Source: an uncultured Bacilli bacterium
Lineage (GTDB): Bacteria; Bacillota_I; Bacilli_A; RF39; UBA660
DNA length: 64,000 nt
Assembly: GCA_934096015.1 (NCBI GenBank)
Contig: CAKOLD010000001.1
Coordinates: 32,628 to 96,627, forward strand
Reading direction: 5' to 3'
Below are positions 55,113 to 63,930 of the stretch, in pieces. How positions within the stretch are numbered: the first letter of the stretch is position 1; each line of letters begins with the position of its first letter. A program made the translations under genes and the position numbers. The notes below the pieces were generated by a model that was not told where the DNA came from, searched no databases, and was given only the letters and a program-made list of their open reading frames with translations.

Positions 55113-56366
55113 ATGAAAAAACTAATTATTGAAGGCCAACACATTTTAGAAGGAACAATAAAAATAGGAGGAGCCAAAAATTCAGTAGTAGCTTTAATTC
55201 CAGCAGCTATGTTAACTAATGATATTGTTGAAATTGTCAATGTTCCTAATATAAGTGATGTCAAGAAATTAATTGAAATGATCAAAATTTTAGGGGCAGA
55301 AGTAACTTATAGCAATGAAACGTTAATCATAAATAACAAACATGCAAGAAATGCTGAAATTCCAGCAGAATATGCCAATAGTATAAGAGCATCATATTAT
55401 TTTATGGGAGTACTTTTATCAAAATATAAAAAAGCCAAAATTTCTTACCCTGGAGGCTGCGTAATTGGAAGTAGACCAATCGATTTTCATATTAATGGGT
55501 TTAAAAAAATGGGCGCTAAAGTTACAATAGAAAATAACACATATACAATTGAAGCTGAAAAATTAAAAGGAGCCAACATCTTTTTAGATTTTGCAAGTGT
55601 AGGAGCTACTATAAATTTAATGTTTGCCGCCATATATGCAGAAGGAATTACTAGAATATTTAATGCAGCTAAAGAACCAGAAATAGTTAATATAGCATCA
55701 CTTTTAAACAGTATGGGAGCCAAAGTAGAAGGAGCTGGAACTAGCGAAATCAAAATAACAGGTGTTATTTCCTTATCTAGAGGAATTGTAGAAGTAATTC
55801 CAGATAGAATTGAAGCAGGAACCTATATTATGATTGGAACACTTTTAGGTAAAAACTTAAAAATTCAAGGTGTAATCAAAGAACATTTAGAATCTGTTTT
55901 AACTAAATTGGCCGAAACAGGAGCGAATTTTAAAATAGAAGGTGACACCATCGAAGTTAATAAAGTAGAACATTTAAAACCAGTAAATGTAAAAACTTTA
56001 GTATATCCTGGATTTCCTACAGACTTAGGGCAACCAATGAGTACTCTTTTAACTCAATGTGAAGGTGAATCACTTTTTGAAGAAACAATCTATGAAAATA
56101 GAATGAGACACATAAAACACTTAAATGATATGGGAGCAAATATAAAATTATTTAACAATCAGGCAGCCATTAAAGGAAAAACTCCGTTAACTGGAACAAC
56201 AGTAGTCGCAACTGATTTACGTGCCGGAGCCGCAATGATGGTAGCCGGAATGATTGCTTCAGGAACAACAACAATTTCCAATATAGAACATATTTTAAGA
56301 GGATATGAAAATATAGTAGAAAAAATAAATAAAGTGGGAGGAAAGATTGAATTAATTGATGATTAA
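55113..56366 (+). CDS. murA: UDP-N-acetylglucosamine 1-carboxyvinyltransferase MurA
   Basis: MurA starts peptidoglycan synthesis by adding enolpyruvate to UDP-GlcNAc. The 417 residues have GGAKNSVVALIPAAML (about 20), the active-site Cys in YPGGCVIGSRPIDFH (about 116; fosfomycin target, Cys kept), DRIEAGTY and FPTDLGQPM, then TDLRAGAAMMVAG. The ATG at 55113 follows AAAGGAGGC; a TTG directly before it is less likely. Confidence 0.95.
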   Translation: MKKLIIEGQHILEGTIKIGGAKNSVVALIPAAMLTNDIVEIVNVPNISDVKKLIEMIKILGAEVTYSNETLIINNKHARNAEIPAEYANSIRASYYFMGVLLSKYKKAKISYPGGCVIGSRPIDFHINGFKKMGAKVTIENNTYTIEAEKLKGANIFLDFASVGATINLMFAAIYAEGITRIFNAAKEPEIVNIASLLNSMGAKVEGAGTSEIKITGVISLSRGIVEVIPDRIEAGTYIMIGTLLGKNLKIQGVIKEHLESVLTKLAETGANFKIEGDTIEVNKVEHLKPVNVKTLVYPGFPTDLGQPMSTLLTQCEGESLFEETIYENRMRHIKHLNDMGANIKLFNNQAAIKGKTPLTGTTVVATDLRAGAAMMVAGMIASGTTTISNIEHILRGYENIVEKINKVGGKIELIDD

Positions 56367-56378
56367 TTTAATTATTAC

Positions 56379-56406
56379 TTGCAATAAATAAAAATTATGA
56401 TATACT
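56379..56406 (+). promoter_or_regulatory. Promoter of rpmE
   Basis: TTGCAA, 16 bases, TATACT; transcription would start about 50 bases before the rpmE ATG. Confidence 0.6.
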
Positions 56407-56426
56407 ATCTAAGTAATTATTTATCT

Positions 56427-56444
56427 ATAACTATTACTAGTTAT
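56427..56444 (+). promoter_or_regulatory. Hairpin in the rpmE leader
   Basis: ATAACTA/TAGTTAT with loop TTAC lies directly before GGCGGAAGGAG and the start. It could be a protein-binding leader for L31. Confidence 0.5.
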
Positions 56445-56461
56445 GGCGGAAGGAGTGTATT

Positions 56462-56671
56462 ATGAAAGCAAATATACATCCAGAACAAAAAGAATGTGTT
56501 ATTACTTGCGCATGTGGTGCAACTTTTACAACAAAATCAAATAAAGATAGTCATAAAGTAGAAGTTTGTAGTGAATGTCATCCATTCTATACAGGAGCAC
56601 AAGGAAAACATAAGAGAACTGGAAACGTAGAAAAATTTAGAAGAAAATACAATTTAGAAGATGCTGCATAA
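56462..56671 (+). CDS. rpmE: Ribosomal protein L31, zinc-binding type
   Basis: L31 bridges the ribosomal subunits. The 69 residues contain CVITCACG and [14 protein letters not shown], the cysteines of the zinc form (type A), so this is not the zinc-free paralogue. It has its own promoter, a leader hairpin and a strong terminator over its stop. Confidence 0.95.
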   Translation: MKANIHPEQKECVITCACGATFTTKSNKDSHKVEVCSECHPFYTGAQGKHKRTGNVEKFRRKYNLEDAA

Positions 56672-56685
56672 GCATCTTTTTTGTT
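56661..56685 (+). terminator. Terminator of rpmE
   Basis: AGATGCT/AGCATCT with loop GCATA and TTTTT; the stop codon lies in the loop. Confidence 0.85.
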
Positions 56686-56721
56686 TTATTATAACATGCT
56701 ATAATTATATTAGGTGATAAA

Positions 56722-57717
56722 ATGAGTAAAGTAAAATATCTATGCACAAGAATATTAAAAATGGATTATAAATCATTTTTTAAAACCATTAACGATGTTC
56801 ATCAAAAAAGTCAAAAATCGAAAATTATAATATTTTTTGACATCATTCATTGTGGAATAAAATATGAAGCTGGATATGTAGATTACAAATTATTTGAAAT
56901 GTACAATTTATCCGAAAAAGAACGTGCAACAATAGTAACAAGAGGAAAAAATAATAAGTTAATAAAAAAATATAACAATCCAAAAGAAACTTATAAATTT
57001 GAAGATAAAGCTTTATTTAATAAACTATATAATAAATATTTAAATAGAGAATGGTTACTATTAGATGATAATTTAGATGAATTCACAAAATTTATAGAAA
57101 ATAAAAAAGAAATAATCGTCAAACCTTTATCATTATCTTGTGGAAAAGGAGTAGAAAAAATAGAATTAAAAAATAAGAATCCTAAATCTCTTTTTCAAAC
57201 TCTAAAAAAGAATGGCCAATTATTAGTAGAAGAAGTAGCCATTCAACACGATGTAATAAATAAAGTTTACCCATATTCTATAAATACTGTACGTATAGTA
57301 ACATTAAATAAGCAAGTTGTAGCAGCATTTATTCGTTTTGGAAACAACAAAAATGTAGTAGATAATTTTAATCATGGAGGAATGGTAACAACAATTAATA
57401 TAGAAACTGGAATTGTGGAATATCCTGCAATAGATAAAAGTGGAAACGTTTATAAAAAACATCCACTCACAAAAGAACCTATCATTGGATTACAAATTCC
57501 TATGTGGGATAAAGTAAAAAAACTATGTATAGATGCTTGTGATGTAACAGAAGAAATTGGATATATTGGATGGGATGTATGCGTTGGAAAAAATCAACCA
57601 TCCCTTATAGAAGGAAATGATTTTCCAGGTCATGATTTATACCAACTTCCAGTCCACAGAAAAGACGGAAATGGTTTAATGCCAATTTTAGAAAAGGCAA
57701 TGAGAGGTGAAAAATGA
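56722..57717 (+). CDS. ATP-grasp protein, sugar-transfer-associated type
   Basis: The 331-residue protein has an ATP-grasp fold: KEIIVKPLSLSCGKGVEKIE (about 129-148), LLVEEVAIQHDVINKVYP, SINTVRIVT, the glycine region NFNHGGMVTTINIE, and the metal-binding end YIGWDVCVGKNQPSLIEGND. This matches ATP-grasp proteins placed among polysaccharide or teichoic acid genes (ATPgrasp_ST), which join a carboxylate to an amine. Its substrate is unknown. AGGTGATA precedes the ATG. It overlaps rpiB by four bases, so both are expressed together. Confidence 0.83.
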   Translation: MSKVKYLCTRILKMDYKSFFKTINDVHQKSQKSKIIIFFDIIHCGIKYEAGYVDYKLFEMYNLSEKERATIVTRGKNNKLIKKYNNPKETYKFEDKALFNKLYNKYLNREWLLLDDNLDEFTKFIENKKEIIVKPLSLSCGKGVEKIELKNKNPKSLFQTLKKNGQLLVEEVAIQHDVINKVYPYSINTVRIVTLNKQVVAAFIRFGNNKNVVDNFNHGGMVTTINIETGIVEYPAIDKSGNVYKKHPLTKEPIIGLQIPMWDKVKKLCIDACDVTEEIGYIGWDVCVGKNQPSLIEGNDFPGHDLYQLPVHRKDGNGLMPILEKAMRGEK

Positions 57718-58163
57718 AAATAGCTATAGCAACAGATCACAATGGAGTAAAAGAAAAACAAGAACTAATTAAATATTTAGAAGAAAAAAATTATCAAGTT
57801 TTTGATATGAGCACTAATAATACCCCTACAGATGACTATCCAGACTTTGCATTCAAAGTTGCAACAAGTGTTGCAAAAGGTGAAGTAGATTACGGTATAT
57901 TATTATGTGGAACCGGAATTGGTATGTCGATTGCCGCTAATAAAGTAAAAGGAATAAGATGTGCTCATGTTTCGAGCAAAGAAGATGCAGTTCATACAAG
58001 AAATGATAATGATGCTAATATAATAGCATTGAGTTATAAAAACAATTTAGATGATCTAAAAAGTATAATAATCACTTTTTTAGAAACTCCATTTTCAAAA
58101 GAGGAAAGACATCAACGTAGAATAGATAAAATAAAACAATACGAGGATTCAAATGTCAATTAA
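57714..58163 (+). CDS. rpiB: Ribose 5-phosphate isomerase B (RpiB/LacA/LacB family)
   Basis: RpiB interconverts ribose and ribulose 5-phosphates in the pentose pathway. The 149 residues have IATDHNGVKEKQEL, the active-site Cys in GILLCGTGIGMSIAANK (about 69) and IRCAHVSSKEDAVHTRNDND. RpiB and the galactose-isomerase subunits LacA/LacB are close relatives; a single gene outside a lac operon favours RpiB. It also matches ywlF near prfA in B. subtilis. Confidence 0.92.
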   Translation: MKIAIATDHNGVKEKQELIKYLEEKNYQVFDMSTNNTPTDDYPDFAFKVATSVAKGEVDYGILLCGTGIGMSIAANKVKGIRCAHVSSKEDAVHTRNDNDANIIALSYKNNLDDLKSIIITFLETPFSKEERHQRRIDKIKQYEDSNVN

Positions 58164-58350
58164 AGCTCTCTTATATGTTTTATTTTCATTAATAAGTGCA
58201 TATATATTATCGAGTATTAATTACAATAACTTTTTTAAAAAAAATAAAATTATTGAATCCAGAATATTTATTATACTACTTAGTTTTATAATGAGTTACT
58301 TAATTACTAATTTTATTGTTGATTTTTTATCATCAAGTCAAATACTATAG
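58153..58350 (+). CDS. Small membrane protein of the DUF1146/YwzB family
   Basis: The 65 residues form two membrane helices (about 3-22 and 38-60) around a basic loop with the family-like NYNNFFKKNK. YwzB lies upstream of murAA, spoIID and spoIIQ in B. subtilis and this gene directly precedes spoIID. It overlaps rpiB by 11 bases, with GAGGA before its ATG. Function unknown. Confidence 0.8.
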   Translation: MSIKALLYVLFSLISAYILSSINYNNFFKKNKIIESRIFIILLSFIMSYLITNFIVDFLSSSQIL

Positions 58351-58361
58351 AAGGGAAAAAT

Positions 58362-59321
58362 ATGAATAAAAATAAAATATTAATATTTATTATTCTTTTT
58401 TTAATACCAATATCTGTAATAAGTTTTTTAGTAAAATCAAAATTAAAAACTAATATTAATGTTTCTAAACCAAAAGAAACAAAGTTTACTGTGATTAATA
58501 ATGAACCAGAACTAGAAAATTTGAACAGCAAAATAACCATAAATGTTTTAGTAAATAACGAGAAAACCACAATGAATTTAGAAGAATATTTAGTAGGAGT
58601 ACTTGCTGGAGAAATGCCAGCAAGTTTTGAAATAGAAGCTTTAAAAGCTCAAGCAGTAGCTGCAAGAAGTTATGCAGTATATAAAATAGAACATTCAACA
58701 GGAAATTACGATGTTATAGATACTATAAATGATCAAGTATATTTAACAAAAGAAAAAATGCAACAAAATTGGCAAGAAAAATACGACGAAAATTACAAAA
58801 AAATTTATAGTGCTGTAGCAGCAACTCAAAGTCAAGTTTTAAAACAAAACAATGAAGTTATAAAAGCCTTTTTCTTTTCAATGAGTAATGGTTACACAGA
58901 AGATTCAGTTCAAGTTTTCAAAGAAGGAAATATAAAAAGTGTTGAATCCAAATGGGAAGAAACTGCAAAAAATTTTATAGTAACTAAAGATTTTAATGAA
59001 CAAGAAATAAAAGAAAAATTAGGTATAAGTGACCAAAGTTTGAATATTGAAATACTAAAACGTTCTAATACAAATAGAGTAGAAAAAATAAAAGTTAATG
59101 ACAAAATATTTACTGGAATTGAATTTAGAAAATTACTACAATTAAGAAGCACAGATTTTACAATAGAAAAAAATAACGACTGTTATCAAATAACTACAAG
59201 AGGAAATGGACATGGTGTCGGAATGAGTCAATATGGAGCCAATGGAATGGCCGAAGAAGGAAAAAACTATCAAGAAATTTTAAAATATTACTATAATGAT
59301 GTTGAAATTACTAAATTATAG
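58362..59321 (+). CDS. spoIID: Stage II sporulation protein D (SpoIID)
   Basis: SpoIID is a lytic transglycosylase of the DMP engulfment machine. The 319 residues start with one membrane helix (about 6-26), then the domain with the catalytic Glu in GVLAGEMPASFEIEALKAQA (about 84), AVAARSYAVYK, FFFSMSNGYTEDS and GNGHGVGMSQYGANGMA near the end. AGAAGGGAA precedes the ATG. spoIIQ, the other engulfment gene, follows by 48 bases; spoIIM and spoIIP are not in the window. Confidence 0.95.
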   Translation: MNKNKILIFIILFLIPISVISFLVKSKLKTNINVSKPKETKFTVINNEPELENLNSKITINVLVNNEKTTMNLEEYLVGVLAGEMPASFEIEALKAQAVAARSYAVYKIEHSTGNYDVIDTINDQVYLTKEKMQQNWQEKYDENYKKIYSAVAATQSQVLKQNNEVIKAFFFSMSNGYTEDSVQVFKEGNIKSVESKWEETAKNFIVTKDFNEQEIKEKLGISDQSLNIEILKRSNTNRVEKIKVNDKIFTGIEFRKLLQLRSTDFTIEKNNDCYQITTRGNGHGVGMSQYGANGMAEEGKNYQEILKYYYNDVEITKL

Positions 59322-59369
59322 TATATTTTTTTTTATTTGCACCAAACTTTTATTAGGAAGGTGAATAAA

Positions 59370-60008
59370 TTGACAATAAAAAAATTGAGATTAAAACGTT
59401 GGGCAGTAACTGGAATTTATCTTTTTGCATTTTCTTTAATGATTGTAAGTTTAATGTTTGTTAGTAAAACTCTTAATTCCAAATTAGAAGGAGATACACT
59501 ATCGTATGTATTTAAAAATTTTATTAAAAATGATACACCAGTTATAAGTTATAATAATGATTTAATAATAAAACCATATGACAGTGAAACAGTAAAAATT
59601 AATAAAAATTTTTACGATAAATCAAGTGATAATAATACACAAGAAAATTCATTAATTTATTATCAAAATACTTATATGCCAAACACAGGAATATTATATT
59701 CATCTGAAAATAGTTTTGATATTAAAGCGGTTTTAGATGGTAATGTAACTGATGTAAAAGAAGATGAGATTTTAGGAACATATATTGAAATAACTCATTC
59801 AAATACTTTAATAACTAAATATTACAGTGTGAGTGATGTTAAAGTAGTAATAGGTTCAACTATCAAACAAGGAGATATTATTGCAACTAGTGGAAAAAAT
59901 AACATTTCTAGTGAAAGTGAAAATATGCTATTATTTGAAGTAGAAAAAGATGGAATCACTATAAATCCAGAAAATTTTTATCAAATGAATATAGAAGACT
60001 TAAATTAA
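59370..60008 (+). CDS. spoIIQ: SpoIIQ-like M23-fold engulfment protein
   Basis: SpoIIQ joins SpoIIIAH to form the channel linking forespore and mother cell. From a TTG at 59370 (AGGAAGGTGA five bases before) it has 212 residues: a basic start, one membrane helix (about 12-32), and a C-terminal LytM fold (about 105-205) with MPNTGILYSS, LGTYIEITH and LLFEVEKDGITINPENF. The peptidase histidines are replaced (no HxxxD; LFEV in place of HxH), so like B. subtilis SpoIIQ it is probably non-catalytic. Confidence 0.9.
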   Translation: MTIKKLRLKRWAVTGIYLFAFSLMIVSLMFVSKTLNSKLEGDTLSYVFKNFIKNDTPVISYNNDLIIKPYDSETVKINKNFYDKSSDNNTQENSLIYYQNTYMPNTGILYSSENSFDIKAVLDGNVTDVKEDEILGTYIEITHSNTLITKYYSVSDVKVVIGSTIKQGDIIATSGKNNISSESENMLLFEVEKDGITINPENFYQMNIEDLN

Positions 60009-60017
60009 GTCTTTTTT
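59995..60017 (+). terminator. Terminator of spoIIQ
   Basis: AAGACTT/AAGTCTT with loop AAATT, then T; it overlaps the stop codon. Confidence 0.75.
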
Positions 60018-60025
60018 AAGAGAAA

Positions 60026-60598
60026 ATGAAAAAATATATTATATTAAAATTTACAGACAGTAATATATATTTATATAATTCTAAAACCAAAAATATTATA
60101 ATAGAAAAAATAATAACAAAATATAAAATAATCCAAAATACTAAAATAATAGACATAGAGCAATTTATAAATATACTAGAAAAAACAATAAAAAAATACA
60201 AATTAAATAATTTGCTTTTAAAAAATAAAATATATATTTTAATCCCATCTTATTATAATAAAACAGATATATTCTTATTAAATTATACATTTAAAAATTT
60301 AAATTATTACAAATACTACTTTATTAAAGAAAATACTTTATATGATTATTTATTAAATGAAAATAACATAATAATTGATTTATGGGATAATTATGGAGAA
60401 AAAACATTTTATATAGAAAATCAAATTGTAACAATTCCTATAGACAAAAAAGATATTAACATCACAGAAAAACAACTAATAATTAATAATACAGAACAAA
60501 AAAAACATCTAAAAAATAAAAATGTTATATATTTAGAATACAAAAAAATGCCACTATTTCAAATGACAATAGATAATATTGAAAAAGACCTGATATAG
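60026..60598 (+). CDS. Unrecognised protein, perhaps a degenerate actin-fold (ASKHA) protein
   Basis: The 190-residue, Lys/Asn/Ile-rich protein has no signal or membrane helix. Its start (IILKFTDSNIYLYNSKTKN) recalls the first phosphate loop of MreB/FtsA-like ATPases, KIYILIPSYYNKTDIFLLNY recalls their second strand region, and NNIIIDLWDNYGEKTFYIEN recalls the DxGxxT loop, but the key glycines are largely lost. mbl normally lies near spoIIQ in Bacillus, which makes a decayed MreB-like relative possible. This is tentative. The ribosome site is weak. AAAGACCT/AGGTCTTT at 60584-60604 terminates it. Confidence 0.6.
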   Translation: MKKYIILKFTDSNIYLYNSKTKNIIIEKIITKYKIIQNTKIIDIEQFINILEKTIKKYKLNNLLLKNKIYILIPSYYNKTDIFLLNYTFKNLNYYKYYFIKENTLYDYLLNENNIIIDLWDNYGEKTFYIENQIVTIPIDKKDINITEKQLIINNTEQKKHLKNKNVIYLEYKKMPLFQMTIDNIEKDLI

Positions 60599-60607
60599 GT
60601 CTTTTAT
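60584..60607 (+). terminator. Terminator of the ASKHA-like gene
   Basis: AAAGACCT/AGGTCTTT with loop GATAT, ending in T-rich sequence. Confidence 0.75.
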
Positions 60608-60652
60608 TGTGATTTTAAAAAGATTATATTATAATTATGTAAGGTGATAATT

Positions 60653-63600
60653 ATGTATAAAATAACTGATGCAAACTCTGCTTGTGCTGAAATGTCATAC
60701 AATTTTATTGAAGAAGCATTTGTTTATCCTATAACTCCATCTAGTCCAATGGCTTCAAAAATAGACAGTTTAATAAGTGAAAATAAAACTAATATTTTTG
60801 ATAATAATGTTCATTTATGTGAAATGCAAAGTGAAGCCGGCGTAGCTGGAGCACTTCATGGAGCTTTAATATCTGGCTCTTTGGCATCTACATATACATC
60901 AAGCCAAGGATTACTTTTAATGATTCCTAATATGTATAAAATAGCTGGTGAAATGCTTCCTGCAGTTATTCATGTTAGTTCTAGAAGCCTAGCTACACAT
61001 GCACTTAGTATTGAAGGAGACCACCAAGACATTTATGCTGCAAGAACAACAGGATTTTGTATGCTCGCTTCTAGCAATTTAGAAGACGCTTACTATATGG
61101 CATTAATAAGTCATCTAGCTGCAATAGAATCGTCTCTACCATTTCTTCACTTTTTTGACGGTTTTAGAACAAGTCATGAAATTAATAAATTAAATACATT
61201 AGAAAAAGACCAAATAAAAAATCTTATAAATTATAATTCTTTAAAAAAATTTAAAGAAAAATCAATAATCAATAACCATGTTTCCAGAGGGTTGGCAGAG
61301 ACTAGTGACATTTATTTTCAAGTAACAGAATCTCGAAATTTAGATTATGATAAAGTTCCAGAAATAGTAAATAATTTAATGCAAAAAATCAATAAAATTG
61401 TTAATAAAAATTATAAACCATTTGAATACTACGGAAACAAAGATGCTGAACACTTAATAATAGCAATGGGGAGTGTAACTGATACTATAAAAAAAGTTAT
61501 TGACAATTCTCAAAATAAAATAGGTTTAATAATTGTACATTTATATAGACCATTTAGTTCAGAATATTTAATTAAGGAAATTCCTGAAACAGTTAAAAAT
61601 ATAGCTGTCTTAGATAAAACAAAAGAATTTGGAAGTACTGGTGAACCACTATTTTTAGATGTACTTTCTGCCTTAAAAAATACTGACATAAAAATATATG
61701 GTGGAAGGTATGGCTTATCAGGTAAAGATACTAATCCAAATGATATAAATGTCGTATTTAATATGTTATCAACTAACCCAAAAAATAATTTTACTTTAGG
61801 AATAAATGATGACATAACCAATCTAAGCTTAAAACCACTAAACATAGATATTAATGATAATTTCACAGAAATAAAAATATATGGTTATGGCTCAGACGGT
61901 TTAGTAAGTGCAAGCAAAAATTTTTTGAATTTAATTGGCAAAAAAATGTATATTCAAGGATTTTTTAAATATGATTCAAGAAAAAGTGGAGGATTAACAG
62001 AATGTAATATTCGACTTTCAAATGACAAGATAAATGCTCCTTATAATTTAACTCATCCAAAAATTATAATAATTGGTAAAGACCAGTATTTAGATTATTA
62101 TAATATAGTTGATAACATTGAACAAAATGGAATAATAATTATAAATAGCGAAAAAGAGGATATAGAAATATCTAAAATATTACCAAATTCAAAAATAGTT
62201 TCTTTAAAAAATAAAAAAATAAAAATCTATAAAATAGATGCAAGTGAAATTTCCAGAAGAAATAATTTGGATTGTAAAACTGGTATAATTTTAGAAAAAT
62301 GTCTTTTAGAAATTTTAAACCAAGATGATTTAATAGAAATTTTAAAAGCAAACATAATTACAAGATTTAAGACAAAAGGTTTGGATATAATAAATAATAA
62401 CTTAAAATCAATAGAAAATACTTCATTACAAGAAGTAGTTTTAACAGAAAATGAGAAGATCGAAAAAGAATACAGTAATTTATTTGAAAAAATAGCTTTT
62501 AAAGAAGGCGCGTATTTAACAACTAAGGATGTTTCCATAATAAAATCAGGAATATATCCAGGTGGATTAATAAATTATAAAAATAAAATCTATCCAGAAT
62601 TAGTTCCAGAATGGATTAAAGAAAATTGTATTGCTTGCAATATTTGCAGTTTGGTTTGTCCTCATGGAGCAATAACTCCCAAAATAGAAAATGGTATATC
62701 AAATATATATATAGATACAAATATTTGTACAGGATGTGGCCTTTGCATAAATAACTGTCCTGGAAAAAATAAAAACAAAGCTCTTAAAATGACTAATTAT
62801 TACAGTACTTCTTATATTAAAGAAAATATAAATAATCAATTTAACAAGTTCAATATAAAAGGTAGTCAATATGAAGAAAAAAAATTTAAATGTCCTGGAG
62901 CTTGTTCTGGTTGTGGAGAAACTCCTTATATAAAACTTTTAACTCAATTATATGGTAAAGAATTAGTAATTGCCAATGCTACAGGCTGTTCTAGCATATA
63001 CGGAGGATCAAGTCCCTATACTCCATACAGCATACCATGGGCAAATAGTCTTTTTGAAGATAATGCTGAATTCGCTTTAGGTATTAACCAAAGTATTAAA
63101 CACAATAGAAACAAATTAGAACAATATTTAAAAAATAATATGTTAAAAGAAACTAAAGAAAATCAAGAAATTTATACAAAATGGTTAATAAATAAAAACA
63201 ATTTTGAAATTACTAACAATCTAAAAAATCAAGTTAATATTAAAGAAGAATTAAAAGATTACATAACACCCAAAACAGTATGGGCTGTAGGTGGAGATGG
63301 ATGGGCTTACGATATTGGATTCTCTGGTATAGATCACATCTTATCAAGCAATGAAAACATTAATATTTTAGTATTAGATAGTGAAACGTATTCGAATACT
63401 GGAGGACAATCAAGTAAGTCAACAAGAATTGGAGCTGTAGCTGAATTTGCCAATTTAGGTAAAACTACAGAAAAAAAAGACTTGTTTAAAATTGCTATTA
63501 CATATCCAAATGTATACGCAGCGACTATATGTTTAGGAGCCAATATAATGCAAACGATCAAGGCTTTTAAAGAAGCAAGCGAACATCAAGGACCATCCAT

Positions 63601-63898
63601 AATAATTGCATATTCTCCATGTGTAGAACAAGGATTAAAACCAAACACTAATTCCATAGAACAAGAAAAATTATCAGTCGAATGTGGATATAATATTTTA
63701 ATGAGATATAAAGATAAACAATTAGTAATAGACTCTGGAGAGCCTGATTACAACAAGTATGAACAGTTTCTAAACAATGAAATAAGATATTCTGCTCTTC
63801 AAATAAAAAATCCCGAATTAGCTAAAAATTTATTAAATAAAAATAAAGAGGCTTCTATAAAAAGATATAACTATTACAAACGTTTTACAAAAATGTAA
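60653..63898 (+). CDS. nifJ: Pyruvate:ferredoxin (flavodoxin) oxidoreductase, single-chain
   Basis: PFOR turns pyruvate and CoA into acetyl-CoA, CO2 and reduced ferredoxin, the key anaerobic fermentation step. The 1081-residue protein has domain I with YPITPSSPMAS (about 28), a central CoA-related domain, two 4Fe-4S motifs CIACNICSLVCP (about 659) and CTGCGLCINNCP (about 692), a third cluster site CPGACSGCGE (about 746), and the thiamine diphosphate site GDGWAYDIGFSG to NTGGQSSKST (about 881-918). The ATG at 60653 follows AAGGTGATA; an earlier ATG overlaps that site. Confidence 0.96.
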   Translation: MYKITDANSACAEMSYNFIEEAFVYPITPSSPMASKIDSLISENKTNIFDNNVHLCEMQSEAGVAGALHGALISGSLASTYTSSQGLLLMIPNMYKIAGEMLPAVIHVSSRSLATHALSIEGDHQDIYAARTTGFCMLASSNLEDAYYMALISHLAAIESSLPFLHFFDGFRTSHEINKLNTLEKDQIKNLINYNSLKKFKEKSIINNHVSRGLAETSDIYFQVTESRNLDYDKVPEIVNNLMQKINKIVNKNYKPFEYYGNKDAEHLIIAMGSVTDTIKKVIDNSQNKIGLIIVHLYRPFSSEYLIKEIPETVKNIAVLDKTKEFGSTGEPLFLDVLSALKNTDIKIYGGRYGLSGKDTNPNDINVVFNMLSTNPKNNFTLGINDDITNLSLKPLNIDINDNFTEIKIYGYGSDGLVSASKNFLNLIGKKMYIQGFFKYDSRKSGGLTECNIRLSNDKINAPYNLTHPKIIIIGKDQYLDYYNIVDNIEQNGIIIINSEKEDIEISKILPNSKIVSLKNKKIKIYKIDASEISRRNNLDCKTGIILEKCLLEILNQDDLIEILKANIITRFKTKGLDIINNNLKSIENTSLQEVVLTENEKIEKEYSNLFEKIAFKEGAYLTTKDVSIIKSGIYPGGLINYKNKIYPELVPEWIKENCIACNICSLVCPHGAITPKIENGISNIYIDTNICTGCGLCINNCPGKNKNKALKMTNYYSTSYIKENINNQFNKFNIKGSQYEEKKFKCPGACSGCGETPYIKLLTQLYGKELVIANATGCSSIYGGSSPYTPYSIPWANSLFEDNAEFALGINQSIKHNRNKLEQYLKNNMLKETKENQEIYTKWLINKNNFEITNNLKNQVNIKEELKDYITPKTVWAVGGDGWAYDIGFSGIDHILSSNENINILVLDSETYSNTGGQSSKSTRIGAVAEFANLGKTTEKKDLFKIAITYPNVYAATICLGANIMQTIKAFKEASEHQGPSIIIAYSPCVEQGLKPNTNSIEQEKLSVECGYNILMRYKDKQLVIDSGEPDYNKYEQFLNNEIRYSALQIKNPELAKNLLNKNKEASIKRYNYYKRFTKM

Positions 63899-63930
63899 AA
63901 AAAAAGAAGTTGCCCCCTGAGCAACTTCAA
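63897..63930 (-). terminator. Minus-strand terminator at the right edge
   Basis: GAAGTTGC/GCAACTTC with loop TCAGGGG is followed on the minus strand by nine T. It ends a transcript coming from beyond the right edge. Confidence 0.8.
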
